DNA from: Acidimicrobiia bacterium
GTDB lineage: Bacteria > Actinomycetota > Acidimicrobiia > Acidimicrobiales > VFJN01
Assembly: GCA_009694375.1 (NCBI GenBank)
Contig: SHVB01000007.1
Location: 1 to 64,000 of the forward strand
Length of the DNA stretch: 64,000 nt
Reading direction: 5' to 3'
A program made the translations under genes and the position numbers. This document shows, piece after piece, positions 53,033 through 63,883 of the stretch. Each line of letters begins with the position of its first letter. Positions within the stretch are counted from its first letter, which is position 1. Below the pieces are notes generated by a model. The model saw only the letters and a list, made by a program, of their open reading frames with translations. It did no database searches and was not told the DNA's origin.

Positions 53033-53524
53033 ATGTCCGATACCGTTCCCACTGCTTTCGACGACATACTCGTCCCCGCTGTCGTGCCCGAAACCCCCGA
53101 TGGCCCCCACGAAGCGGTGGAGTCGCCCGGCAAGGTCATGCGGATCGGCTCGATGATCAAGCAGTTGCTCGATGAGGTCCACCAGAGCGAACTCGACGAA
53201 CCCAGCCGAGATCGGCTCCGTGAAATCTACGATACGTCTATCGAGGAGTTGGCGGGCTCGCTGTCGCCTGATCTGCAGGAGGAGTTGGCTCGCCTCACCA
53301 TTCCCTTCGACGAGGGGGCCACCCCCAGTGCCGCGGAATTGAAGATCGCTAAGGCGCAACTGGTGGGCTGGCTCGAGGGGCTCTTTCACGGGATCCAAGC
53401 CACGCTGTTTGCCCAACAGATGGTGGCCCGTCAGCAACTCGAGCAGATGCGAGGCGAGTTGCCCCCCGGCATGGCCCCTCCTGTCGATGGGACGCCCAGC
53501 GTCCCCCCGGGCGCCTACCTCTAA
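53033..53524 (+). CDS. bpa: Bacterial proteasome activator Bpa (PafE)
   Basis: This 163-residue protein is the DUF2587/Bpa family. It has a disordered acidic N-terminus, the helical bundle (GKVMRIGSMIKQLLDEVHQSELDE, SRDRLREIYDTSIEELAGSL) and a C-terminus ending GAYL. Bpa rings open the 20S proteasome without ATP; the last residues (GQYL in known proteins) insert into proteasome pockets. Here Gln is replaced by Ala. It implies that the genome encodes a 20S proteasome. Confidence 0.85.
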   Translation: MSDTVPTAFDDILVPAVVPETPDGPHEAVESPGKVMRIGSMIKQLLDEVHQSELDEPSRDRLREIYDTSIEELAGSLSPDLQEELARLTIPFDEGATPSAAELKIAKAQLVGWLEGLFHGIQATLFAQQMVARQQLEQMRGELPPGMAPPVDGTPSVPPGAYL

Positions 53525-53530
53525 CCAGGC

Positions 53531-54031
53531 TCAGGGGCCGATGAGTAGCGAGCCCTTGAGGTCGTAGCGCCGGTCGGGGTCTACCCGGAGCACGAAGGTG
53601 TTCTTGGCGACACCGCCCGCATCGATGCGGCCGATGGTGATCGGGATGTCGGTGTTGTCGAGTTGCATCTGTACCGAACCCCGCCACCCGTAGGCGCTGT
53701 TGTTGGTGATGGTGAGGGTGACGGGAAACCGATCAGCCTGGGGTGTTGTGCCCACGGCCAGATCTAGGGTCAGTCCGCCGCACAATTCGTTGACCGTCAC
53801 ATCCCCCTCTGCGTTGGTGGTGCCGTCGTTGACATCGCCTCGGGTGATGGTCATCGAGGAGGTGACCATGGAGGGGGCGTCGCCCCCGGAGTTCACGCTG
53901 AAGTCGGCGGCGGCCTCCTCGTTGCAGGTGAGCACATGGGTTAACCCTCGCAGCGAGGAAGTGCCGATGGGGATCAGCAGAATGGCCAGGAGTACCACAA
54001 GGGCGACCTGGGCCCGTAGTGCTGATGGCAT
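53531..54031 (-). CDS. Membrane-anchored secreted protein of unknown function
   Basis: The 166-residue protein has an N-terminal signal anchor (VALVVLLAILLIPIGTS, residues 9-25), a Cys pair (TCNEE and ELCGG) and a beta-rich domain with ITNNSAYGWRGSVQMQLD. It could be an immunoglobulin-like envelope domain. The gene converges with bpa (6 bases between the stops). No family is recognised. Confidence 0.55.
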   Translation of the reverse strand: MPSALRAQVALVVLLAILLIPIGTSSLRGLTHVLTCNEEAAADFSVNSGGDAPSMVTSSMTITRGDVNDGTTNAEGDVTVNELCGGLTLDLAVGTTPQADRFPVTLTITNNSAYGWRGSVQMQLDNTDIPITIGRIDAGGVAKNTFVLRVDPDRRYDLKGSLLIGP

Positions 54032-54083
54032 GGCGTCACCATAAACCCTGTGGAGGACTAGGGGGTGACTAGCCTGGCGCCTC

Positions 54084-54932
54084 GTGACCGCACCCTTGTC
54101 AGATCGACTGACTCGGCTCAGTTACACCCAGGCCCGCAGGGTGTTGCTGATCACCGGGCTAACCGTGTTGGGGTTGGTGGCACTGGTGTCCTTCGTGCGC
54201 GGGGTCGACACCGTGGAGGTGGTCGCCACCCTGCTGTTCCTGCCGATTTTTCTGGCCTTTGTGTACGGCGGGATGCGCGGCGGCGTGGGGGCGGCAGTGG
54301 TGGCCACGGGTATCTACGCAGCCTTGCGGACCCCAGCCATCGAGGCCATCGGTATCGGCGAGTTCACCGGTCTGCTCGCCGCGCGGGCTGCGGCCTATCT
54401 GATCTTTGGCGCGCTGGGGGGTTGGTCCACCCAGGTGCTGGAGGGTTCCCTCGACAAACTGGCGCTCTACGACGAGATCGATGATGAGACCGGGCTCCAC
54501 AACGCCCGCTACCTCCTCCACCAGACGGATCTAGAAATGGCGCGCGCCCTCCGGTACCAGACCTTGTTCTCCGTGGTGGCCCTCGACGTGCCCGTCACGT
54601 CCTTTCAGTCGCTCTCCACCCGCCAACGCCGGGCTGTGTTGCGTGATCTAGGTCGGCAACTAGCGGAGGGGGTGCGCGCGGTGGACCATGTGGTGCACGC
54701 CTCCGATCACCACCTGCACCGACTCGTGGCGATCCTTCCCGAGACGGGTCCTGAGGGTGCGGAGGTTTTTCGCGGACGGTTCGATGAGCGGGTTCGGCTC
54801 TTCTTCGCCGCCCGGGGAGTGGCCCTGGATTCCGCAGGGGCGGCGCGTGCCATCGTCTTGCCCGGTGACGAAGCCGAGATGGAGGAATTGCGGGCCGCCT
54901 TCCGCCAACTCGACGCCGATCAGCACCGCTGA
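54084..54932 (+). CDS. Membrane protein with degenerate GGDEF domain
   Basis: This 282-residue protein has about three or four TM segments (residues ~20-120) and a C-terminal domain that follows the GGDEF fold: DEIDDETGLHNARYLLHQTDLEMARALRYQTLFSVVALDV, quoted in parts (DETGLHNARYLL). The GG(D/E)EF signature position reads SDHHLHRLVAILPET, so diguanylate cyclase activity is unlikely. It may bind GTP or c-di-GMP as a sensor. GTG at 54084 is used; it is followed by dnaE after 127 bases. Confidence 0.65.
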   Translation: MTAPLSDRLTRLSYTQARRVLLITGLTVLGLVALVSFVRGVDTVEVVATLLFLPIFLAFVYGGMRGGVGAAVVATGIYAALRTPAIEAIGIGEFTGLLAARAAAYLIFGALGGWSTQVLEGSLDKLALYDEIDDETGLHNARYLLHQTDLEMARALRYQTLFSVVALDVPVTSFQSLSTRQRRAVLRDLGRQLAEGVRAVDHVVHASDHHLHRLVAILPETGPEGAEVFRGRFDERVRLFFAARGVALDSAGAARAIVLPGDEAEMEELRAAFRQLDADQHR

Positions 54933-54973
54933 CTTTTTCCCCTAGACCGGTCAGGGATGGCGGTGCTACGGTC

Positions 54974-54997
54974 ACGAATCACACCCGTGTGATTCGT
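54974..54997. promoter_or_regulatory. 24-bp perfect palindrome upstream of dnaE
   Basis: ACGAATCACAC-CC-GTGTGATTCGT has 11-base arms and a 2-base centre. It lies 62 bases before the dnaE start and 41 bases after the GGDEF-like gene's stop. It is not followed by a T-run, so it is more likely an operator or regulatory site than a terminator. The binding protein is not known. Confidence 0.6.
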
Positions 54998-55014
54998 CCA
55001 CAGGTTGTGGATAT
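54994..55014. promoter_or_regulatory. Divergent pair of DnaA-box-like sequences
   Basis: TCGTCCACA (54994-55002) differs by one base from the actinobacterial DnaA box TTGTCCACA. TGTGGATAT (55006-55014), on the opposite strand ATATCCACA, differs by one from TTATCCACA. The two lie head to head around GGT and share the palindrome's right end. They may link dnaE expression to replication initiation. Confidence 0.4.
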
Positions 55015-55059
55015 GTCCTTGTGGGCATCTTGTGGCCGTGGAAGGAGGTGGGGTCGGGA

Positions 55060-58000
55060 GTGGCAGATAGTTTCACCCACCTCCACGTGCACACCGAGTA
55101 CTCGATGCTCGATGGGGCCGCTCGGATCAGCGAAGTGGTGGGGGCAGCTGTTTCCGACGGCCAACCGGCGCTCGGGATCACCGATCACGGCAACATGTAC
55201 GGGGTGCTGGAATTCTACAAAGAGTGCCGGCAGCAGGGTATCAAGCCGATTATCGGCTCCGAGTTGTACATGGCCCACGAGCACCGCAGCGAGCGCCCCT
55301 CCCGCCGCGGCCGCATGGATGACGGAGGTGGCGAAGCGGATGGTGGGAGAAAACTTTATTACCACCTCACTGCTCTCGCCGAGACCAACGAGGGCTACAA
55401 GAACCTGATCCAGCTGAGCTCTCGGGCCTATCTCGAGGGCTATTACTACAAGGCTCGGGTGGATTGGGAACTACTGGAGGAGCACAGCAAGGGATTGATC
55501 GTCACCTCGGGCTGTCTCGGCGGGCACGTGTTGCAGAAACTCCTCCGAGACGACCACGACGGGGCCCTTCAAGCGGCGGGGCGATTCCAAGACATCTTCG
55601 GACGCGACAACTTCTTCATTGAGATGCAGGATCACGGCATCCCCGAGCAGCACCGCACGAATCCGGCCCTGCTCGAGATCGCCAAGCAACTGCAAGCGCC
55701 CCTGTTGGCCACCAACGACAGCCACTACGTGGCGCGAGAGGACTCCGTCGCGCACGATGCCTTGTTGTGCGTCCAGACCTCGTCGCTTATGAGCGATCCG
55801 GATCGCTTGAAATTCCACGGTGCTGAGCACTACCTGAAGTCGTCCCAGGAGATGCGGTGTCTGTTCGAGGAGATTCCCGAGGCTTGCGACAACACGCTGT
55901 GGATCGCCGAGCGGGCTCATGTGGAGATCGAGTTCGGCAAGCCGCAACTACCGATGTTCCCCCTGCCGGAAGGCTTCGCCACCGACTCCGAGTACCTCCG
56001 CCACCTCACGATGGAAGGAGCCCGTCGCCGCTGGGGGGACGGCCTTGCCGATGCCACCGTGGATCGGATTGTGTACGAACTTCAGGTGATCGAGACGATG
56101 GGCTTCTCGTCGTACTTCCTCATCGTGTGGGACCTCATCAAACACGCCCGCGATAACGGCATCCGGGTGGGCCCGGGCCGGGGGAGTGCGGCCGGTTGCG
56201 CCGTGGCCTACGCCTTGTGGATCACCGACCTCGATCCGATCCGCTACGACCTTCTCTTCGAGCGGTTCTTGAACCCGAGTCGGGTCTCGATGCCCGACAT
56301 CGACATGGACTTCGACTCCCGCTACCGGGATGAGATGATCCGGTACGCCGCGGAGATGTACGGGCGCGACCATGTGGCTCAGATCGTTACCTTCTCGACC
56401 ATCAAGGCTCGGGCGGCGGTACGCGACGCCGCCCGAGTGCTCGGGTATCCCTACATCGTGGGCGACAAGGTGGCCAAGGCCATGCCGCCGCTGATCATGG
56501 GCCGCGACACGCCGCTGCGGGCCTGTCTGGATCTCGATCCGAAGTACGAGGAGGGCTTCAACATGGCGGGGGATCTGCGCAAGATGCGCGACGAAGATCC
56601 CGATGCCGCCAAGGTCATCGAGGTGGCCAAGGGGCTCGAGGGCATGCGACGCCAGGACGGCATTCACGCCGCCGCCGTGGTGATTACCAAGGAGCCGCTC
56701 ACCACCTACCTTCCCATCCAGCGCAAGCCCGTGGGGGGCGAGGCCACGGACAACACGCCGGTAGTCACCCAGTACGAGATGCACGGGGTGGAAGAACTGG
56801 GCCTCCTCAAGATGGATTTCCTGGGCCTACGGAACCTCGATGTGATCAGCGACACCCTGGTGATTCTTGAGGAGACTCGTGGTATCCAACTGGACATCGA
56901 CGGCGTCCCGCTGGACGATCCCGAGACCCTTGGGCTGCTGTGCCGGGGCGACTCCATCGGAGTGTTCCAACTGGAGAGCGGCCCGATGCGGGCGCTGATG
57001 CGGTCGTTGGCCCCATCGAGTTTCGAAGACGTGGCGGCGCTCGTGGCGCTCTACCGGCCGGGGCCCATGGCGGCCAACATGCACAACGATTACGCCGACC
57101 GTAAGAACGGGCGCAAGCCCATTGAGTACTTCCATCCCGATGCCGAGGAACTGCTCGCCGACACTTACGGCCTGATGATCTACCAAGAGCTCATCATGCG
57201 GGTGGCGCAACGCTTCGCCGGCTACTCCCTCGCTCAGGCCGACAACCTCCGTAAGGCCATGGGTAAGAAATCGCGTGAGGTCATGGCGAAGGAGAAGGCG
57301 GCCTTCGTGCAGGGGGTGGAGGCCACCGGCTACGGCGAGGCGTTGGGCACTTCGCTGTTCATCACGATCGAGCAGTTCGCCGACTACGCCTTCAACAAGT
57401 CGCACAGTTTCGGGTACGGCTTCATCGCCTATCAGACTGCCTTCCTCAAGGCGCATTACCCCGCCGAGTACCTCGCCGCCCTCCTCACCAGCGTGAAGAC
57501 CAACCTCGATAAGGCGGCCATCTACCTTTCCGAGTGTCGCACCATGAAGGTCCTGGTGCTCGTGCCCGACGTGAATCGGTCGGTGGCTGATTTCACGCCG
57601 GTGGCGGGGGCCAGCAGCGACGAGCGTTCCATCGTATTCGGCCTGTCGGCGATTCGTAACGTGGGCGGGGGCCTGGTGGGTCTGCTCATCGCCGAGCGCG
57701 ACGCCAACGGGCCGTTCAAGGATTTTTACGATTTCGTGGAACGGGTGGATTTTCAGGTTCTTAATAAGAAGACCATGGAGTCGCTGATCAAGGCCGGGGG
57801 GTTCGACAGCCTGGGGCACACCCGTCAGGGTTTGTTGCGATCCTTCGAGCACATCATCGACTCCACCATCGCCCGGCGCCGAGAACGCGACATGGGGGTG
57901 ATGTCGCTCTTCGGTGAGGTAGAGGACGCCGGCGAGATGTTCGATGAGCGCCCGCCCATCCCCATGGTTGAGTTTGCCAAACGGGAACGCTTGAGTTTCG

Positions 58001-58593
58001 AGAAGGAGATGCTGGGCCTCTACGTCAGCGACCATCCGCTGATGGGGGCCGAGGCGTCGTTGCGTCGTCGCACTGATGCGACGTTGGCCGACCTGGCCGA
58101 GCTACCCGACGGGCACGTCATGAGTTTCGGCGGTGTGCTTACGACCCTGCAGCGCAAATGGACGAAGAAGGGCGATCTGATGGCAGTGTTTGTGCTGGAG
58201 GATCTGCAGAGTTCGGTTGAGGTGATTGTGTTCCCCAAGTCGATGTCGGAGCACGGCCACAAGTTGACCGAGGATGCCATCGTCGTGGTGAAGGCGCGCG
58301 TCGATGCCCGGGACGATCAACCCAAGTTGATCGCCATGGATATCGAGATCTTCGAGCCGATGTCGGGCGAGGGGTTTCCGCTGCAGGTGAACATCCCCGC
58401 GGCGGCGGTGTCGGAGACGTTGATCGAGGAACTCAAGCGCGTCCTGGCGGCCTATCCGGGGGAGTCGCCGGTGCTCTTGCATCTCGGCGAGCGGCAGGTC
58501 CTGCGCCTCCCGGAGGCCTGGACGGTGGAGGTGGTGCCCCCACTCCTGGCCGAGCTACGGGTGATGCTGGGAGCGAGTGCCATCGTGGCCTAA
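55060..58593 (+). CDS. dnaE: DNA polymerase III alpha subunit
   Basis: The replicative polymerase has 1177 residues: a PHP domain (HLHVHTEYSMLDGAARI), palm motifs VGPGRGSAAGCAVAYAL and the catalytic SMPDIDMDFDSRYRDEM, fingers, tandem HhH (VGGGLVGLLIAERD region), and a C-terminal OB fold (DGHVMSFGGVLTTLQRKWTK). GTG at 55060 follows AAGGAGGT (55042-55049) by 10 bases. The PHP residues look intact, as in proofreading-type actinobacterial DnaE1. No epsilon subunit gene is nearby. Confidence 0.95.
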   Translation: MADSFTHLHVHTEYSMLDGAARISEVVGAAVSDGQPALGITDHGNMYGVLEFYKECRQQGIKPIIGSELYMAHEHRSERPSRRGRMDDGGGEADGGRKLYYHLTALAETNEGYKNLIQLSSRAYLEGYYYKARVDWELLEEHSKGLIVTSGCLGGHVLQKLLRDDHDGALQAAGRFQDIFGRDNFFIEMQDHGIPEQHRTNPALLEIAKQLQAPLLATNDSHYVAREDSVAHDALLCVQTSSLMSDPDRLKFHGAEHYLKSSQEMRCLFEEIPEACDNTLWIAERAHVEIEFGKPQLPMFPLPEGFATDSEYLRHLTMEGARRRWGDGLADATVDRIVYELQVIETMGFSSYFLIVWDLIKHARDNGIRVGPGRGSAAGCAVAYALWITDLDPIRYDLLFERFLNPSRVSMPDIDMDFDSRYRDEMIRYAAEMYGRDHVAQIVTFSTIKARAAVRDAARVLGYPYIVGDKVAKAMPPLIMGRDTPLRACLDLDPKYEEGFNMAGDLRKMRDEDPDAAKVIEVAKGLEGMRRQDGIHAAAVVITKEPLTTYLPIQRKPVGGEATDNTPVVTQYEMHGVEELGLLKMDFLGLRNLDVISDTLVILEETRGIQLDIDGVPLDDPETLGLLCRGDSIGVFQLESGPMRALMRSLAPSSFEDVAALVALYRPGPMAANMHNDYADRKNGRKPIEYFHPDAEELLADTYGLMIYQELIMRVAQRFAGYSLAQADNLRKAMGKKSREVMAKEKAAFVQGVEATGYGEALGTSLFITIEQFADYAFNKSHSFGYGFIAYQTAFLKAHYPAEYLAALLTSVKTNLDKAAIYLSECRTMKVLVLVPDVNRSVADFTPVAGASSDERSIVFGLSAIRNVGGGLVGLLIAERDANGPFKDFYDFVERVDFQVLNKKTMESLIKAGGFDSLGHTRQGLLRSFEHIIDSTIARRRERDMGVMSLFGEVEDAGEMFDERPPIPMVEFAKRERLSFEKEMLGLYVSDHPLMGAEASLRRRTDATLADLAELPDGHVMSFGGVLTTLQRKWTKKGDLMAVFVLEDLQSSVEVIVFPKSMSEHGHKLTEDAIVVVKARVDARDDQPKLIAMDIEIFEPMSGEGFPLQVNIPAAAVSETLIEELKRVLAAYPGESPVLLHLGERQVLRLPEAWTVEVVPPLLAELRVMLGASAIVA

Positions 58594-58731
58594 GGGGCTT
58601 CCTGACCCGCTGGTCACGCCCATTGAGCAGGTGGTTTGTCGGTGGCAGTTACGCCGTCGAATTGCGTTCGGCGGCCGCGTCTACTGGACTGTAGAGGTCT
58701 AACCACGAGGTTTCTGGAGGCAGGCAAGAGA

Positions 58732-59400
58732 ATGTCGATCCAGGTCGAAACTAAAGATTGCACCGCACTGGGAGATGCCGAACTCGCTGAGTTGGCCGAC
58801 CTGTGCGCCGAGGGCCCGATTCCCTACGAGGCCGGACTGCTCTCCAAGCAGGCCGAGGCCTGGGTGCTGGTGACTCAGGCCCGCGAGAACGGCAAGCTCA
58901 AGGGCTTCGCGTTCTCCACCCTCGAGCGCATCGGCGGTACGCCCGCCGTGCTGGTGGGATTGGCGTCAGTGAAGCGCAGCGCCAAGCGCGACACCGTGCT
59001 GCGCGCCGTCATGCAAGACGAGTTGCGCCGAGCCATGCTGGCCTTCCCCGACGAAGACGTTTTGGTGGGTACACGTTTCATCGTGCCGTCAGGCTTCGAT
59101 GCGTTGCGGGCCCTCAACGATGTGGTGCCCCGGCCTGACCACAAGGCGAGCGGCGAGGAGCGGGCCTGGGGTCGACGGTTGGCCAAGCGGTTCGGCGTGG
59201 ATACTGCGTCCTACGACGATCGGACCTTCACCGCCAAGGGCACCGGGTCGCACCCGGAGGTGTTCGACCACGACAGCCTGAAGCCTGAGGCCATTCCGGC
59301 CGGGGTGGTGGCGTTGTTCAAGGGGTTCAACCTCAAGCGGGGCGACTCCCTCGTGGCCTTCGGCTGGGCTATGGCCGAAGACCTCGCCAAACTGGGCTGA
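58732..59400 (+). CDS. Conserved hypothetical protein
   Basis: The 222-residue protein is globular. Its first ~130 residues resemble an acetyltransferase-like sheet (WVLVTQARENGKLKGFAFSTLERIGGTPAVLVGLASVKRSAKRDTVL, in parts), and the C-terminus ends FNLKRGDSLVAFGWAMAEDLAKLG. No catalytic motif is clear. ATG at 58732 starts at a normal-looking N-terminus. It lies 138 bases after dnaE, with a low-complexity stretch in between. The function is unknown. Confidence 0.6.
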   Translation: MSIQVETKDCTALGDAELAELADLCAEGPIPYEAGLLSKQAEAWVLVTQARENGKLKGFAFSTLERIGGTPAVLVGLASVKRSAKRDTVLRAVMQDELRRAMLAFPDEDVLVGTRFIVPSGFDALRALNDVVPRPDHKASGEERAWGRRLAKRFGVDTASYDDRTFTAKGTGSHPEVFDHDSLKPEAIPAGVVALFKGFNLKRGDSLVAFGWAMAEDLAKLG

Positions 59401-59407
59401 TTCGCTC

Positions 59408-60007
59408 TTGGACCTGAGCGACGCCGTCCGGCGGCGTCGCATGGTGCGGGCCTTTACCCCCGAGCCCATCGACCCGAGCGTGGTCGATGGCCTGATCGAC
59501 TTGGCCCGGCGCGCCCCATCGGCTGGAAACAGTCAGGGGTGGGCGTTCGTGGTGCTGGAAGGGGCGAGCCAGACCGATCGCTACTGGGATGTCACCCTGC
59601 CCCCGGAGCGACGGGTCGATTTTCGCTGGCCCGGGCTGGTGACCGCCCCGGTGCTGATCGTGGTCCTCATCCGGCCCGATACATGGGTCGACCGCTACGC
59701 CGAGCCCGACAAGGCCTCGGCGGGCCTGGGCGGCAGGGGACAGGAGTGGCCGGTGCCCTACTGGTGGGTGGATGGTGGCATGGCGGTGGAGCATCTGTTG
59801 CTGGGCGTGGTTGAGGCCGGTTTGGGGGCCTGTTTCTTTGGTCTGTTCGACCATGAGGAGGCCGTCTTGGCCGCCCTGGGCGTACCCAGCGGATGGAGAA
59901 GCGTGGGTACAGTCGCCCTGGGGCACCCGGCGCCAGATCGGCCGGGCCGCTCCCAGAGCCGGGGCCGTCTGCCGCTCGCCGACGTCCTTCACCGCGGGGC
60001 CTGGTAG
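59408..60007 (+). CDS. Nitroreductase-family oxidoreductase
   Basis: The 199-residue FMN enzyme starts DAVRRRRMVRAFTPEPIDPSVV and has APSAGNSQGWAFVVLEG (FMN-binding Ser/Asn), WVDGGMAVEHLLLGVVEAGLGACFFG and a C-terminal LGHPAPD segment typical of nitroreductases. It may reduce nitroaromatics or quinones, or act in iodotyrosine- or flavin-related metabolism. TTG at 59408 starts the family N-terminus. Confidence 0.83.
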   Translation: MDLSDAVRRRRMVRAFTPEPIDPSVVDGLIDLARRAPSAGNSQGWAFVVLEGASQTDRYWDVTLPPERRVDFRWPGLVTAPVLIVVLIRPDTWVDRYAEPDKASAGLGGRGQEWPVPYWWVDGGMAVEHLLLGVVEAGLGACFFGLFDHEEAVLAALGVPSGWRSVGTVALGHPAPDRPGRSQSRGRLPLADVLHRGAW

Positions 60008-60067
60008 CCCTCCCACCCCACCCAGCCTTGCCTCGGGCCGGTCGGGTTGCCCGATAAGGTCACCGCC

Positions 60068-61075
60068 GTGGGAGACCTGAAAAACCGTCGTGTCGTGTTG
60101 GCTCGACGTCCCGAAGGCTTGGTGACCGAAAACGACTTCGGCCACGACGAGGTGGACGTGGCCGATCTGGCCAGCGGCGAGGTGTTGGTGCAGACCGAGT
60201 ACATCGGCATCGACGCCACCGTCCGCACCTGGCTGTCGAAAGCGGAGGGCTACATCCCCCCGGTCGAGATCGGGGAAGTGGTGCGAAGTAGCGGCGTCGG
60301 CCGTGTAGTGGCGTCGCGTAGCGATCGTGTACGCGAAGGCGCCTTGGTGTCCACGCTCACCGGATGGCAGGAGTACGCCGTGGTGAGCGACGACCCGATG
60401 CTCACCACGCCCCTTGCCGAAGGGATCGACCCCCTCGCCGCGCTCGGCGTGTTCGGCGCCAACGGGCTCACCGCCTATGTGGGCCTCACCGAGATCGGCC
60501 GGGTCGCCCAGGGCGAGACGGTGGTCGTGTCGGCCGCCGCCGGGGCCACGGGATCCATCGCCGTGCAGATCGCCAAGATCCTGGGGTGCCGGGTGATCGG
60601 GATCACCGGAACCGATGAGAAGGCCGCCTGGCTGGTGGAGGGCCTCGGGATCGACGGTGCCATCAACCACCGCACCGACGATGTCCCCGCCCAGCTGCGG
60701 GCGCTGTGTCCCCAGCGGGTGGATGTGTTCTTCGACAACACCGGCGGCCCGATCCTTGAGGCCGTGCTCGGCCGACTGGCCGATCACGCTCGGGTCGTTC
60801 TCTGTGGGGCCATCTCCTCCTACAACGATCTGTTCAAGCCGCCCGGCCCGGCCAACTACCTCAACCTCATCGCCCGGCGGGCCCGCATGGAGGGCTTCAT
60901 CTCCTGGGACTCCTGGGGCCGCTACGCCGACATCATGGACACTCTGGGGGAGTGGGTGGCTGATGGGCGTCTTGAGCACCGCAGTCACATCTTCGAGGGC
61001 CTCCCCTCGGCCCCCCGGGCGCTCAACGCGATGTTTCTCGGTGAGAACATCGGCAAGATCGTGGTCAGGGTCTGA
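60068..61075 (+). CDS. Medium-chain NADP-dependent oxidoreductase (CurA/PTGR-like)
   Basis: This 335-residue zinc-free medium-chain reductase has the cofactor-binding SAAAGATGSIAVQIAKILGCRVIGITGTDEKA (in parts: AAAGATGSIAVQIAKILG), LNLIARRARMEGFI and GLPSAPRALNAMFLGENIGKIVVRV. It belongs to the 2-alkenal/prostaglandin reductase group, using NADPH to reduce enones. GTG at 60068 is used; the stretch from TTG at 60047 is less family-like. Confidence 0.85.
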   Translation: MGDLKNRRVVLARRPEGLVTENDFGHDEVDVADLASGEVLVQTEYIGIDATVRTWLSKAEGYIPPVEIGEVVRSSGVGRVVASRSDRVREGALVSTLTGWQEYAVVSDDPMLTTPLAEGIDPLAALGVFGANGLTAYVGLTEIGRVAQGETVVVSAAAGATGSIAVQIAKILGCRVIGITGTDEKAAWLVEGLGIDGAINHRTDDVPAQLRALCPQRVDVFFDNTGGPILEAVLGRLADHARVVLCGAISSYNDLFKPPGPANYLNLIARRARMEGFISWDSWGRYADIMDTLGEWVADGRLEHRSHIFEGLPSAPRALNAMFLGENIGKIVVRV

Positions 61076-61108
61076 TCCGCCCGGGCGGATCGGCCTCGGC
61101 GCGGTAGC

Positions 61109-63085
<1,977 letters not shown>

Positions 63086-63127
63086 CTGCCCACCTTAGGA
63101 ACCCGTGGCGCACGGTACGGTCCTGGG

Positions 63128-63883
63128 GTGGAGATCTCTTTAGAAGGACGGGTCGCTCTCATCACCGGGGCATCACGCGGTATCGGCAAAGCCATCGCTC
63201 GGGCCTACGCCGATGCGGGTGCTTCGGTGCTCCTCACATCGCGCAAGTTACCCGACCTCATCGCGGCAGCCGCCGAGATCGGTGGCGACGTGGACGTGAT
63301 GGCCGCCAACGCCGGCGATCCCGATCAGGCCGAAGCGGCGGTGGAACACTGCGTGCGACGCTTCGGGGGCATTGACATCTTGGTGAACAACGCCGCCACC
63401 AATCCCTACAGCGGTCCTACCATGGATATCGATCTGCCTCGATACGACAAGACCTTCGAGGTGAACCTGCGCGGCCCACTGGTGTGGACGCAGTTCGCCT
63501 ACCAGCGGTCGTTAGCGCAACGGGGTGGATCTGTGCTCAATATCGCGTCGGTGGGGGGCCTGTCGGTGGAACCTACGATCGGGATCTACAACGCCACGAA
63601 GGCGGCCCTGTTGCACCTCACTCGCACCATGGCCGCTGAGTTGGCCCCGAAGGTGCGGGTCAACGCCATTGCCCCCGGGCTGGTGAAAACCGACATGGCC
63701 CGGGCGCTCTGGGAGCCGAACGAGGCGCGTATCGCGGCCTCTATGCCCTTGGGCCGCCTTGGCGAGCCGGTCGACATCGCCAATGCTGCGCTCTTTCTGG
63801 CCAGTGATTTGGCGTCGTGGATCACGGGCCACGTCATGGTGGTAGACGGCGGCGCGTTGCTGGGTCCGGCGGCCCGCCGCTAA
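63128..63883 (+). CDS. Short-chain dehydrogenase/reductase
   Basis: The 251-residue SDR has the cofactor motif VALITGASRGIGKAIARAYA, the strand VNNAA, the SVGGLS segment with catalytic Ser and YNATKAALLHLTRTMAAEL with YxxxK, and the C-terminal GHVMVVDGGALL. It is 3-oxoacyl-ACP reductase-like, but substrate cannot be assigned. GTG at 63128 starts the family N-terminus. A longer in-frame reading through the antisense of the YyaL gene is an artefact. Confidence 0.88.
   Translation: MEISLEGRVALITGASRGIGKAIARAYADAGASVLLTSRKLPDLIAAAAEIGGDVDVMAANAGDPDQAEAAVEHCVRRFGGIDILVNNAATNPYSGPTMDIDLPRYDKTFEVNLRGPLVWTQFAYQRSLAQRGGSVLNIASVGGLSVEPTIGIYNATKAALLHLTRTMAAELAPKVRVNAIAPGLVKTDMARALWEPNEARIAASMPLGRLGEPVDIANAALFLASDLASWITGHVMVVDGGALLGPAARR

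Noticed and set aside
54974-54997. Palindrome before dnaE considered as an intrinsic terminator of the preceding gene
   Set aside because: No T-run follows the 3' arm, and the loop is only 2 bases. An operator is more likely, although a 3' hairpin role is not excluded.
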